Origin: Caldimonas tepidiphila
GTDB lineage: Bacteria > Pseudomonadota > Gammaproteobacteria > Burkholderiales > Burkholderiaceae_C
Reading direction: 5' to 3'
Length of the DNA: 39,384 nucleotides
Assembly: GCF_003569765.1 (NCBI RefSeq)
Contig: NZ_QXMG01000051.1
Coordinates: forward strand, 1 to 39,384
Part shown: positions 24,799-33,062 of the stretch, one piece after another
Layout: each line of letters starts with the position of its first letter
Numbering within the stretch: position 1 is the first letter of the stretch
Notes under the pieces: generated by a model
What the model was told of the DNA's origin: nothing
Seen by the model: only the letters and a program-made list of their open reading frames with translations
The model's database searches: none
Made by a program: the position numbers and the translations under genes

Positions 24799-25992
24799 TC
24801 AGAAGGAGTCCAGCGCGGCACGTGCGATGAGGTTGCGCTGCACCTCGTTCGTGCCGCCGTAGATCGTGAGCTTGCGCGAGTCGAGGCAGTTGGCCGCCAG
24901 CGCCGCGAGCGCCGGATCGGTGGCCGCCTCCTCCAGGTGCTCCAGCTCCTGCGCGCGCAGCGAGAAGGGCACGGCGTCGGGGCCAGCGATGTCCACCAGG
25001 GCCTCGAAGATGGCCTGGCGCAGCTCAGTGCCGCGCACCTTGAGCAGAGACGCTTCCACAGCCGGGATGCGGCTTTGCTGGTGCGCGCTGAGCAGGCGCA
25101 GCGCGGTGAACTCCAGCGCCATCAGCTCGGCCTCGAACTGCGCCAGCCGCCCCTGCATCACCGCGTCCCGGCCCAGCCCCTGCTGCGCGGCCAGCCGGCG
25201 GGCGCGGGCGAGTTGCTGCTTGCACGAGCCAATGCCGGCGATGCCGGTGCGTTCGTGGCCCAGCAGGTACTTGCCGCAGGACCAGCCCTTGTGCAGCTCG
25301 CCCACCAGGTTCTCCACCGGCACACGCACGTTGTCCAGGAAGCACTCGTTGAGGTCGGTGCCGCCCTCGAGCATGCGGATCGGCCGCACCGTCAGGCCCG
25401 GCGACTTCATGTCGATCAGCAGGAAGGAGATGCCTTCCTGCGGCTTGGCCGCCTGGGGGTCGGTGCGCACCAGCGCGAACATCATCGAGCACCACTGCGC
25501 GTACGAAGTCCAGACTTTGTGGCCATTGACGACGAAGTGCTTGCCGTCGGGCTCCAGCACGGCGGTGGTGCGCACCGCCGCCAGGTCTGAGCCGGCCCCA
25601 GGCTCGGAGAAGCCCTGCGCCCACCAGGTGTTGCTCTGGCGGATGTCGGGCAGGTATTTCCTCTTCTGCGCCTCGGTGCCGAAGGCGATCAGCACCGGCC
25701 CCAGCATCTGGATGCCGCTGGCGATGATGCGCGGCGCGCCCCCCAGCAGCGTCTCCTCGTCGAAGATGTAGCGCTGCACGTGGCTCCAGCCCGGGCCGCC
25801 GTGCTCGACCGGCCAGCCCGGTGTGAGCCAGCCGCGCGACTCAAGGATGCGAAACCAGGTGACGTAGTCGCGGTGCTCGAGCCGCAGGCCGAGTTCGACC
25901 TTGCGCTGGATGTCGGCCGGCAGCCGCTCGCGGACGAAGGCGCGCACTTCCTGGCGGAAGGCCTCCTCCTCGGGGGAAAACTGCAGTCTCAT
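24799..25992 (-). CDS. Acyl-CoA dehydrogenase family protein, large subunit (YGGT type)
   Basis: A 397-residue FAD-dependent acyl-CoA dehydrogenase, oxidising an acyl-CoA to the 2,3-enoyl-CoA and passing electrons to ETF. Motifs: GWPVEHGGPGWS near residue 60, QGFSEPGAGSDLAAVRTTA near 125-140, VNGHKVWTSYAQW (flavin contact) near 160, and the C-terminal IYGGTNEVQRNLIAR. The usual YEG Glu is Gly 379 here (Y-G-G-T-N-E), as in the heterotetramer-type enzymes, so the catalytic Glu must be elsewhere, possibly in LGHERTGIAGIG near residue 245. It is 11 bases after the CoA synthetase gene and before its partner. Confidence 0.92.
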   Translation of the reverse strand: MRLQFSPEEEAFRQEVRAFVRERLPADIQRKVELGLRLEHRDYVTWFRILESRGWLTPGWPVEHGGPGWSHVQRYIFDEETLLGGAPRIIASGIQMLGPVLIAFGTEAQKRKYLPDIRQSNTWWAQGFSEPGAGSDLAAVRTTAVLEPDGKHFVVNGHKVWTSYAQWCSMMFALVRTDPQAAKPQEGISFLLIDMKSPGLTVRPIRMLEGGTDLNECFLDNVRVPVENLVGELHKGWSCGKYLLGHERTGIAGIGSCKQQLARARRLAAQQGLGRDAVMQGRLAQFEAELMALEFTALRLLSAHQQSRIPAVEASLLKVRGTELRQAIFEALVDIAGPDAVPFSLRAQELEHLEEAATDPALAALAANCLDSRKLTIYGGTNEVQRNLIARAALDSF

Positions 25993-26003
25993 AGCTGTGC
26001 TCC

Positions 26004-28148
26004 TCAGTGCGCCACGACCAGCGCGTCGAGCGCGAGCACCGGCTCGGCCGAGCCGGCCGGGTAGGCCACCAGCGGGTTGATGTCGATCTCGGTGAGGCGA
26101 GGGTTGGCGCGCATCTGCGCTCCGACCTGCGCGACCACGCGGGCGATGGCTCCCAGGTCCACACCGGCCGCGCCGCGCACGCCGCGCAGCACCGCCGCGG
26201 CCTTCAGCCGGCCCAGCTCGACCACGATGTCCTCCTCGGCCAGGTCCACCGGGATCAGCCGCACGTCGTGCAGGGCCTCGATCCAGATGCCACCCAGGCC
26301 GACCAGCACCACCGGGCCCCAGTCAGCATCGCGCCGCGCGCCCACCACCAGTTCCAGCCCGCGCGGGCCCATAGCCTCGACCAGCGCACCGTCGAGCTCC
26401 AGCTCCGGCCGGTGCTCACGCACGTTCGCGTGCAGGCGCTCCCAGCCGGCGCGCAGCGCGGCCTCGTCGGCCAGGCCGACCAGGACGCCGCCGACATCGC
26501 TCTTATGCGGCAGCTCGCTGGCCTGGGCCTTGAGCACCACCGGCCAGCCAATGCCGGCGGCCAGCCGCACCGCTTCGTCGGCGCTGCGTGCGAGCCCGCC
26601 GCGCGGCACCGCAAGCCCCGCGGCCGCCAGCCAGGCCTTGCCCTGGTACTCCGCGAAGATGCCGTTGGGCGGCACCACTCCGGGCAGGGGCAGCGCGGGC
26701 GCCTTGCCTGCGCTCGCGCGTTCGGCCCGCGCCAGCGCCTCGCCATAGGCGGCCACGCGCTGCAGCGCGCGCAGGGCCCGGTCGGCCGAGCGGAACAGCG
26801 GCACGCCGCTGCGCTCAATGGCCTCCAAGAAGAAGGGCTCCACCGGGCTGCTGTCGCCGGTGAGAACGAGTACAGCCGGCTTGGTGGCGAGGGCAAAGGC
26901 CGGCACGATGTGCTCGGCCTTATCACGCTGGGCGACGCTGGGCCCAACGGGGATGGCGAGCACCAGGCTGCCGATGCCCTCGTCCTGCAGCAGCGTGAGC
27001 ATCAGTTCGCCGACGATGCCGGGGTTGCGCACGCCGATGGTGGTGTAGTCCAGCGGATTCTCGGCCACGGCGTAGTCGGGCAGCATGGCGTGCAGCCGCT
27101 CCGCCGTGGCGGGAGCCAGCGCGGGCAGGTCCAGGCCGAGCGTGTCGGCGAAATCGAGCGCCAAGTTCTTCATGGCCCCCGAGCCGGTCATGAAGGCGGC
27201 GCCGCCCGCCGGCGGCCGGGGATGGCGCAGCAAGATGGCGGTGGAGTCCAGCAATTCGTCCAGCGACTGCACAGTGACCACGGCCTCGCGCTGCAGCAGG
27301 GTCATCGCGGTGGCATGGTCGCCCGCCAGGGCGCCGGTGTGCGACTGCGCGGCCTCGCGGGCCCGGGCGCTGCGCCCCGGCATCAGCAGCACCAGCGGCT
27401 TGTTCGCGGCGCGAGCGCGGGCCGCCAGTTGCAGGAACAGCTGCGGACGGCGGATCTGCTCAGCATAGGCCGTAATCACGCGCGTCTGCGGGTCATCGAT
27501 GTAGGCGGCGAGCACGTCCTCGATACCGACCGACACCTCGTTGCCCGTGGAGAACACTGTTGTTACCGGCACACCCCGCCCCAGCAGGGCGTCGCGCAGG
27601 TTGGCGGCCATGAAGCCGCTCTGGGCCACGATGCCGACGCCGGGCCGGGTCTCGCGGGCCCGTGCGGCAAGCGGCTCGAAGGTCAGGGGCACGGCGGCGG
27701 CGAGGTTGCTGAACCCCATGCAGTTGGGGCCCACCAGCAGCATGCCGGCCGCTTGTGCCGCCTCGGCCAGCAGGCGCTGGCGGGCCTGGCCTTCCTCGCC
27801 CGCCTCGGCATACCCCGAGGCGAACAGCACGGCGGCGTGACAGCGACGTGCGGCCAGGGCCTGCACCGTGTCGAGCACACCGGCCTCCGGGATGGCCAGC
27901 ACCGCCAGATCGAGGCCCTCGGGCAGCTCGGCCACCGTTTTCACGCAGGCCCGGCCGTTGATCTCGCTGCTGCTGCGGCTGACCAGGTGCAGCTCGCCCT
28001 CATAGCCGAAGCGCTCGAGATTGCCCTGAACGAAGCCGCCGAAGGACCGCGGGTCGGCTGAGGCGCCGACGATGGCAACCGAGCGGGGCCGCAGGACGCG
28101 GTCCAGCGGCCGGGCCGCGAAGGGCAGGGGGGGGGCGGCAACGCTCAT
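26004..28148 (-). CDS. ADP-forming acyl-CoA synthetase (fused alpha-beta, acetate-CoA ligase type)
   Basis: A 714-residue fused NDP-forming acyl-CoA synthetase: CoA-binding domain (RSVAIVGASADPRSFGG, residues 22-38), succinyl-CoA ligase-like alpha domains (VGPNCMGFSN; AQSGFMAANLRDA; FSTGNEVSVGIEDVLAAYIDD), the phosphohistidine motif SHTGALAGD near residue 272, and an ATP-grasp beta part from about 495 (PVVLKAQASELPHKSDVGGV). It would activate a carboxylic acid to its CoA ester, saving one phosphate bond compared with AMP-forming ligases. AAAGG precedes the ATG. First gene of the 13-gene minus operon, divergent from the GntR gene. Feruloyl- or pimeloyl-type substrates are possible; not determinable. 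Confidence 0.92.
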   Translation of the reverse strand: MSVAAPPLPFAARPLDRVLRPRSVAIVGASADPRSFGGFVQGNLERFGYEGELHLVSRSSSEINGRACVKTVAELPEGLDLAVLAIPEAGVLDTVQALAARRCHAAVLFASGYAEAGEEGQARQRLLAEAAQAAGMLLVGPNCMGFSNLAAAVPLTFEPLAARARETRPGVGIVAQSGFMAANLRDALLGRGVPVTTVFSTGNEVSVGIEDVLAAYIDDPQTRVITAYAEQIRRPQLFLQLAARARAANKPLVLLMPGRSARAREAAQSHTGALAGDHATAMTLLQREAVVTVQSLDELLDSTAILLRHPRPPAGGAAFMTGSGAMKNLALDFADTLGLDLPALAPATAERLHAMLPDYAVAENPLDYTTIGVRNPGIVGELMLTLLQDEGIGSLVLAIPVGPSVAQRDKAEHIVPAFALATKPAVLVLTGDSSPVEPFFLEAIERSGVPLFRSADRALRALQRVAAYGEALARAERASAGKAPALPLPGVVPPNGIFAEYQGKAWLAAAGLAVPRGGLARSADEAVRLAAGIGWPVVLKAQASELPHKSDVGGVLVGLADEAALRAGWERLHANVREHRPELELDGALVEAMGPRGLELVVGARRDADWGPVVLVGLGGIWIEALHDVRLIPVDLAEEDIVVELGRLKAAAVLRGVRGAAGVDLGAIARVVAQVGAQMRANPRLTEIDINPLVAYPAGSAEPVLALDALVVAH

Positions 28149-28227
28149 GCAGTGAACCTTTCGGAATGACGGAGGAAGCGGGAATAGGGATCAGGTGAAG
28201 TCATTCTGGCATATCAAAAACAATTTT

Positions 28228-28237
28228 TGGTACACCA
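28228..28237. promoter_or_regulatory. Candidate GntR operator, minus-operon side
   Basis: TGGTACACCA has TGGT/ACCA arms and lies about 80 bases upstream of the CoA synthetase start. FadR-subfamily GntR proteins commonly bind TGGTxxxxACCA-like sites, so it is a plausible operator for the neighbouring regulator. Confidence 0.4.
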
Positions 28238-28390
28238 CAGAACGCTATCTGGCGTTTTTCAGGGTTTGTCCTGAGGGAGTGCCATGAGGCCAAGGCGACC
28301 TGAGGAGTCCTGGATATCTATAGGGGAAGGGTCACCTTCACAGGCAAGAGGTTCCTGGCCGCGTCCTTGTACGAACGAGGGGGGTGCGCT

Positions 28391-28398
28391 GTGTACCA
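28391..28398. promoter_or_regulatory. Candidate GntR operator, GntR-gene side
   Basis: GTGTACCA is the exact reverse complement of the first 8 bases of the other candidate operator and lies about 85 bases upstream of the chosen GntR start. A pair of sites flanking the control region would allow coordinated or looped repression of both arms. Confidence 0.35.
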
Positions 28399-28482
28399 TG
28401 AAGCTTGGTCGGCGATAACCCTTTCGCTGGCATTTTTTTGAAAACTTCTTGCATGCCACAAAGCCGTGGAGATATATTTGCC

Positions 28483-29238
28483 ATGCCTATGGAACACACC
28501 ATCACCCTGCCCCCGGCACTCAACGCCGACGCCGAAGCCCTGCTGAGTGGGGAGGAGGCCCGTCCGCGCGGCGCTCGCGCCATTGAGATCCGTGCCGTCC
28601 TGCAGGGAGAGATCGAGAGCGGCAAGCTGCCGCCCGGCAGCCCACTGGACGAGCGGGCCCTGGCCCTGCGCTTCCAGGTTTCGCGCACCCCGGTGCGCGA
28701 GGCGCTGCAGCAGCTCGCCGCGCACAACCTAGTGCGCATCGCACCGCGCCAGGGGATCACCGTGGCCCGCCTGTCCATCAGCCAGGTGCGGGCCATCATG
28801 GAAGGCGTCGGCGAGCTCGAGGCCACCTGCGCCAAGCTGGCCGCACGCCGCGTGGACGACGAACTGCGTCGCCAGCTCGATGAGGCCCTGCAGCTGTGCC
28901 AGGACGCGGCCGTCGAGGGCGGCACCGAGGAATACGCCCTGGCCAACGGCCGCTTCCACGAGGTGATCTACACCGGCAGCCGCAACCCCTACCTGGCCGA
29001 CCTGATCCGCCACGCCCGTCGGCAGATCTACCGCTACCGGGTGCGTGACTTCGTGACCAAGGCGCAGATCAACCAGTCGCTGCAAGACCACCGCAAGATC
29101 GCTCGCGCCATCCAGGAGGGCGACGAGGTGAGCGCGGGGCAGCAAATGCTGCTGCATGTGCCCTCGGGCTCCACCGGCTTCTCGGAGTTCCTGGCGCGCA
29201 TCCCCATGCACCTGTTCGAGTCCGAGCCCGAGGCCTGA
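28483..29238 (+). CDS. GntR family (FadR/FCD subfamily) transcriptional regulator
   Basis: A 251-residue GntR regulator. The winged helix-turn-helix covers about residues 28-95 (IRAVLQGEIESGKLPPGSPLDERALALRF, VSRTPVREALQQLAAHNLVRI pattern). The C-terminal all-helical FCD effector domain follows, with metal or ligand residues in FHEVIYTGSRNPYL and LQDHRKIARAI...LLHV. The start at 28483 has GTGGAG 11 bases upstream; the frame is open from 28405 but those residues look non-coding. A start at 28489 is also possible. It sits between the two divergent catabolic arms and probably represses both until an acid or CoA ester binds. Confidence 0.92.
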   Translation: MPMEHTITLPPALNADAEALLSGEEARPRGARAIEIRAVLQGEIESGKLPPGSPLDERALALRFQVSRTPVREALQQLAAHNLVRIAPRQGITVARLSISQVRAIMEGVGELEATCAKLAARRVDDELRRQLDEALQLCQDAAVEGGTEEYALANGRFHEVIYTGSRNPYLADLIRHARRQIYRYRVRDFVTKAQINQSLQDHRKIARAIQEGDEVSAGQQMLLHVPSGSTGFSEFLARIPMHLFESEPEA

Positions 29239-29283
29239 ACCGGTTCCACCCCCCGCAGGAAAAGAGACAGGAGACAAGTCACC

Positions 29284-29673
29284 GTGAACCGCCCGCCCCG
29301 TTCCATCGACGTGCCCGGCGCCTCGCACAAGGCACCGATCCCGGCGGCCGCCCGCGTGGCCAACGTGCTGTGCACCTCCGCCGTCTCGGGCAAAGACCCG
29401 GCCGGCGGCGCGCTGCCCGAGGAGGCCGCAGCCCAGGCCCGCAATGCCTTCGCCAACCTGCGCGCGGTGCTGGACGCTGGGGGCGCGGCCCTGGCCGACG
29501 TCGTCAAGCTCTCAGTCACGGTCAACGACGAGTCCGTCCGCGAGGCGGTCAACGAACAGTGGCTGGCCTGCTTCCCCGACCCTCGGGACAGGCCGGCGCG
29601 CCACATCACCGTGCAGGCACTGCAGCATGGCATGCAACTGCAACTGGAAGCCCTGGCCGTGATCGGCGGCTGA
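29284..29673 (+). CDS. ridA: RidA (YjgF/YER057c/UK114) family protein
   Basis: A 129-residue RidA-family protein starting at GTG (29284), with AGGAGA 9 bases upstream. Recognisable features are TSAVSGKDPAGGALPEEAAAQARNAFANLRAVLDAGGAALADVVKLSVTV, the family core pattern, and the C-terminal RPARHITVQAL. Classical RidA deaminates reactive enamines and imines; the catalytic Arg is expected in the RPARH segment. RidA-family genes also occur in aromatic operons for enol or imine hydrolysis, so a role with an oxo-acid enol intermediate is possible. Located 45 bases after the GntR gene. Confidence 0.88.
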   Translation: MNRPPRSIDVPGASHKAPIPAAARVANVLCTSAVSGKDPAGGALPEEAAAQARNAFANLRAVLDAGGAALADVVKLSVTVNDESVREAVNEQWLACFPDPRDRPARHITVQALQHGMQLQLEALAVIGG

Positions 29674-29726
29674 AGCCGCCGCTTTGCGCAATCCGAGCCC
29701 GTAAGACCCACGAAAGACCCTTGCCC

Positions 29727-30725
29727 ATGATCATCGACTCCCACGCCCACATCGTCATGCCGCCCGAGAGCTTCCGCTTCATGGCGGAGCTGGTCGGCGG
29801 CCGCGCCAACCCCAACACGCTCCCAAAGATCCCCGACGAGTCGGTGCGCAAGGTGGCCGAGGAGCTGGTGCGCAGCATGGACAAGGTGGGCACCGACATG
29901 CAGTTCATCTCGCCGCGGCCCTACCTGCAGATGCACTCGGTCAAGCCGGGCCGTGTGACCGAGCTCTGGTCGGTCCACTGCAACGACCTCATTGCGCGCT
30001 TCGTGCAGATGTTCCCGGACCGCTTTCGCGGCGTGGCCGGCCTGCCGCAGTACATGGACGAGCCGCTGGCGCTGCGCGCCATCCCGGAGCTGCGCCGCTG
30101 CGTCGAGCAGCTGGGCTTCGTCGGCTGCCTGATCAACCCGGACCCGACCGAAGGCCTGGGCGACCCGCCCGGCTTGGGCGACCCCTACTGGCATCCGTTG
30201 TACCAGGCGATGACGGAGCTGGACGTGCCCGGCCTGATCCACTCGGCCGGCAGCTGCAGCGCCCGCGAGTCCTACACGCTCAAGTTCATCAACGAGGAGA
30301 GCATCGCCGTGATCTCCCTGCTGGGGGCCAAGACCTTCGACACCTTCCCCGACCTGAAGATCGTGGTGGCCCATGCCGGCGGGGCCATCCCCTACCAGAT
30401 GGGGCGCTTCCGGTCCTGGAACGTGCGCAAGGGCGAGAAGCAGAGCTTCGACGAGCAGCTCAGGAAGCTGTACTTCGACACCTGCAACTACAGCAAGGAG
30501 GCCATCGAGCTGCTATGCAAGGTGGCCGGCACCGACAACGTGCTGTTCGGCACCGAGAAGCCCGGCACCGGCAGCGCGCGCGACCCGTTGAGCGACCGCG
30601 ACTACGACGACATGAAGCCGGTGATCGAGAGCATCGACTGGCTCACCGAGGCCCAGAAGCGCGACATCTTCGAGTGCAACTGCAAGCGTCTCTACACCCG
30701 CGCCTTCCGCCACTACGCCGACTGA
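29727..30725 (+). CDS. Amidohydrolase-2 family protein, LigJ-like (4-oxalomesaconate hydratase type)
   Basis: A 332-residue metal-dependent TIM-barrel amidohydrolase. Zn ligands: His 6 and His 8 (DSHAHI), His 172 (LIHSAGSC), His 216 (VAHAGGAIPYQMGRF) and Glu 277 (FGTEKPGTG). LigJ uses His-x-His, two His and a Glu with nearly identical spacing (from memory, 6, 8, 178, 223, 284). Most decarboxylases of the family have Asp in place of the Glu. This favours hydration of 4-oxalomesaconate to CHA, upstream of the CHA-aldolase homologues encoded in the divergent arm. The start at 29727 begins at the conserved MIIDSH. A decarboxylase or lactonase role is the alternative. Confidence 0.82.
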   Translation: MIIDSHAHIVMPPESFRFMAELVGGRANPNTLPKIPDESVRKVAEELVRSMDKVGTDMQFISPRPYLQMHSVKPGRVTELWSVHCNDLIARFVQMFPDRFRGVAGLPQYMDEPLALRAIPELRRCVEQLGFVGCLINPDPTEGLGDPPGLGDPYWHPLYQAMTELDVPGLIHSAGSCSARESYTLKFINEESIAVISLLGAKTFDTFPDLKIVVAHAGGAIPYQMGRFRSWNVRKGEKQSFDEQLRKLYFDTCNYSKEAIELLCKVAGTDNVLFGTEKPGTGSARDPLSDRDYDDMKPVIESIDWLTEAQKRDIFECNCKRLYTRAFRHYAD

Positions 30726-30761
30726 CCGCGCCCACCGAATCCGGCACGAGGAGACAACGCC

Positions 30762-31997
30762 ATGCCAATGACCCGGGAAGACAACGAGCTGCTCACGCGC
30801 GTCGAGAACGGCGCGCCGATGGGCGAGATGATCCGCCAGCACTACTGGATACCCGCCGTGCCCTCCTTCAAGCTCGAGCCCGACGGCGCGCCAGTGCGCG
30901 TGCGCCTGCTCGGCACGAACTACGTGGCCTTCCGCGCTACCGACGGCAGCGTCGGCGTGCTCGACGAGCAGTGCCCGCACCGCAAGGCTTCGCTGGCCCT
31001 GGCCCGCAACGAGGACAACGGCCTGCGCTGCCTCTACCACGGCTGGAAATTCAACGTGAAGGGCGAGGTAGTCGAGGCACCCAACCACGCGGGCAACCAG
31101 GAGGTGTTCTGCAAGCACGTGCGGGTGAACCGCTACACCACGGTGGACCGCGGCGGCATCGTCTGGGTTTGGCTTGGCAAGGGCGAGGCCCCGCCCCCCT
31201 TCCCCGAGCTGCCCTTCATAGACCTACCGGCCCACCAGCGCTCAGTCACTAGCGTAGAGGTGCCCACCAACTGGGTGCAGGGCGTCGAGGCCTCAATGGA
31301 TTCCTCGCACGTCGGCGTGTTGCACGAGTCCACCACCCAGATCACCGCTGGCGGCGGCAACGAGCGCCTGCTGATGACCCAGGCTCTGGCCCCCAAGCTG
31401 GAGTTCGAGGACCGGCCCTACGGCTACCGCTACGCTGCGCTGCGCTCGCTGCCCGACGACCGGGTTTACGCCCGCGTCAACAACTTCGTGATGCCTTGGT
31501 ACGGCATCATCTGCCCGCCCGACGCCGCCAGCCCCACCACGGTGTTCTTCTCCACCCCGGTGGACGACGTCACCCACCGCGCCTGGTTCGTGCACTACAA
31601 CCCGACGCGCCCGCTGGGCATGACTGTCATGTCGGCCTCGCCCGACGTGTGGAACTTCCCCCCGCTGCCCCCGGGTAAGCCCCGTGACAACTGGGGCCAG
31701 AACCGCGACCTGATGAAGCGCGGCCACAAGACCGGCTTCCCGCAGCACCTGGGCACCGAGGACTTCGCGATGTTCATCAGCCAGGGCCCCATCCACGACC
31801 GCACCGACGAGCAGCTGTGCTCGGCCGATGGCGCCGTGATCCGCGTGCGCCAGCTGCTGCTGCGCGCAGCCCGCGAGTTCATGGAAGGCAAGCTGCCGAG
31901 CTTGGCTCACCACCCCGAGCTGGACTACCGCAAGGTGCGCTCAGTCGGCGGCGTGATTCCCGCAGGCAACGACTGGCGCACCTTGGCCGACGCCTGA
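30762..31997 (+). CDS. Rieske aromatic ring-hydroxylating oxygenase (phthalate 4,5-dioxygenase/VanA type)
   Basis: A 411-residue terminal oxygenase alpha subunit. The Rieske [2Fe-2S] ligands are Cys 71, His 73, Cys 90 and His 93 (CPH, CLYHGW). The mononuclear iron site has the bridging Asp 180 with His 183 and His 188 (DSSHVGVLHES); the third carboxylate is expected near GTEDFAMF at about 330. There is no beta-subunit gene, as in the phthalate/vanillate (homomultimer) class. GAGGAG precedes ATG by 8 bases. Reductase gene is two genes downstream. It may add two oxygens to, or demethylate, an aromatic acid; the substrate is not determinable. Confidence 0.93.
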   Translation: MPMTREDNELLTRVENGAPMGEMIRQHYWIPAVPSFKLEPDGAPVRVRLLGTNYVAFRATDGSVGVLDEQCPHRKASLALARNEDNGLRCLYHGWKFNVKGEVVEAPNHAGNQEVFCKHVRVNRYTTVDRGGIVWVWLGKGEAPPPFPELPFIDLPAHQRSVTSVEVPTNWVQGVEASMDSSHVGVLHESTTQITAGGGNERLLMTQALAPKLEFEDRPYGYRYAALRSLPDDRVYARVNNFVMPWYGIICPPDAASPTTVFFSTPVDDVTHRAWFVHYNPTRPLGMTVMSASPDVWNFPPLPPGKPRDNWGQNRDLMKRGHKTGFPQHLGTEDFAMFISQGPIHDRTDEQLCSADGAVIRVRQLLLRAAREFMEGKLPSLAHHPELDYRKVRSVGGVIPAGNDWRTLADA

Positions 31998-32076
31998 GCG
32001 GCCCTGGTCTCATCGCTCGAGCCGCGCGCAGACGCAGCCGGGCCCCTTCTCCCCCAAGGACACACAGGAGACAACC

Positions 32077-33048
32077 GTGAAGCTCGCTCGCCGCCAACTG
32101 CTAGCTTTCACCGCCCTTGCGCTCGCCGTCCCCGGCGCCGCCTTCGCCCAGAAACCACCGATCCGCGTGGTGGTGGGCTTCCCGCCCGGAGGCGCCACTG
32201 ACGCCATCGCCCGCGCCGTGGTCGACCGCCTGCCCGACATCCTGGGACAGCCGGTGATCGTGGAAAACAAGCCCGGGGCGGGTGGACGCATCGCCGCCGA
32301 CGCGGTGCTGGCCGCCCCCGCCGACGGCTTAACCTTCATGTTGGCGCCCAACGCCACGCCCACCTTCCTGACCCTGGTGCCGGGCCACATCGTCCGCTGG
32401 CACATCCTCAAGGACTTCACCGGCGTCGCCTCGATCGCCAGCTACCCGCTGGGCATGGGCGTGGCGGCGAACATCGGCGTCACCAACGCGCGCGAGTTCA
32501 TCGAGTGGGTCCGCAAGAATCCCAACAAGGCCAGCTACGGCACGCCGGGCCAGGGCGGGCAGAACGCCTTCCTGGGCGAGCAGCTCGCCAAGGCCGCCGG
32601 CATCGAGCTGCCGATGACGCCGTACAAGGGCTCGCCGCCGATGGTGACGGACCTGGTGGGCGGCCACGTGCCCTCGGCGATCAGCCTGATGGACGGCCTG
32701 ATGGTGCACCACCGCTCCGGCCGCATTCGCGTCATTGGCGTCTTCACCAAGAAGCGCTCGCCGCTGATGCCCGACATCCCGACCTTTGCCGAGCAGGGCC
32801 TCGACGTCACCGCCGGCGAGGGCTGGACCGCGATGTGGGCCAAGGCCGGCACGCCGGGGACCGAGGTCCAGCGTATGCAGGCAGCGGTGCGGCAGGTGCT
32901 GGAGATTCCCGAGGTGCGCGAGTTGATGATCAAGCGCTTGTGGGCCTACCCGAGCTACCGCAGCGGCGCCGACACCGAGGCCGCGCAGCGCGCCGAACTG
33001 GCGTACTGGGAGCCGATCATCAAGGCGTCGGGTTTCCGGGCGCAGTGA
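32077..33048 (+). CDS. Bug/TctC family periplasmic substrate-binding protein (copy 5)
   Basis: A 323-residue Bug protein starting at GTG (32077) with CAGGAG 8 bases upstream. Signal peptide at residues 1-23 (LARRQLL, hydrophobic core, GAAFAQ). Motifs: VVVGFPPGGATDAIARAVVD, ENKPGAGGRIAADAVLAAPADG, HILKDFTGVA and YGTPGQGGQNAFLG. Located between the Rieske oxygenase and its reductase, so its ligand is probably the aromatic acid that the oxygenase attacks. It resembles copy 4 of the opposite arm more than the others. Confidence 0.93.
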   Translation: MKLARRQLLAFTALALAVPGAAFAQKPPIRVVVGFPPGGATDAIARAVVDRLPDILGQPVIVENKPGAGGRIAADAVLAAPADGLTFMLAPNATPTFLTLVPGHIVRWHILKDFTGVASIASYPLGMGVAANIGVTNAREFIEWVRKNPNKASYGTPGQGGQNAFLGEQLAKAAGIELPMTPYKGSPPMVTDLVGGHVPSAISLMDGLMVHHRSGRIRVIGVFTKKRSPLMPDIPTFAEQGLDVTAGEGWTAMWAKAGTPGTEVQRMQAAVRQVLEIPEVRELMIKRLWAYPSYRSGADTEAAQRAELAYWEPIIKASGFRAQ

Positions 33049-33062
33049 GGCCAGGACAATTC

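Larger units (their letters stand above)
28149..28482. promoter_or_regulatory. Divergent control region between the two arms of the GntR cluster
   Basis: A 334-base AT-richer gap holding the promoters of the minus operon and of the GntR gene. It contains TGGTACACCA (28228-28237), a short dyad, and TGGTACAC inverted as GTGTACCA at 28391-28398, one near each end. A TCAGG-N6-CCTGA dyad occurs at 28259-28274. T-rich and A-rich tracts lie at about 28215-28228 and 28430-28445. A minus-strand frame across 28259-28459 has low-complexity charged content and no ribosome-binding site, and is not called. Confidence 0.6.

Noticed and set aside
26007-28061. 684-codon plus-strand frame opposite the CoA synthetase
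   Set aside because: Rich in His/Gln/Gly as expected of a high-GC antisense frame; the minus frame has all synthetase motifs.
28259-28459. 66-codon minus-strand ORF in the GntR control region
   Set aside because: No ribosome-binding site, no recognisable motif, and it covers the probable promoter and operator.
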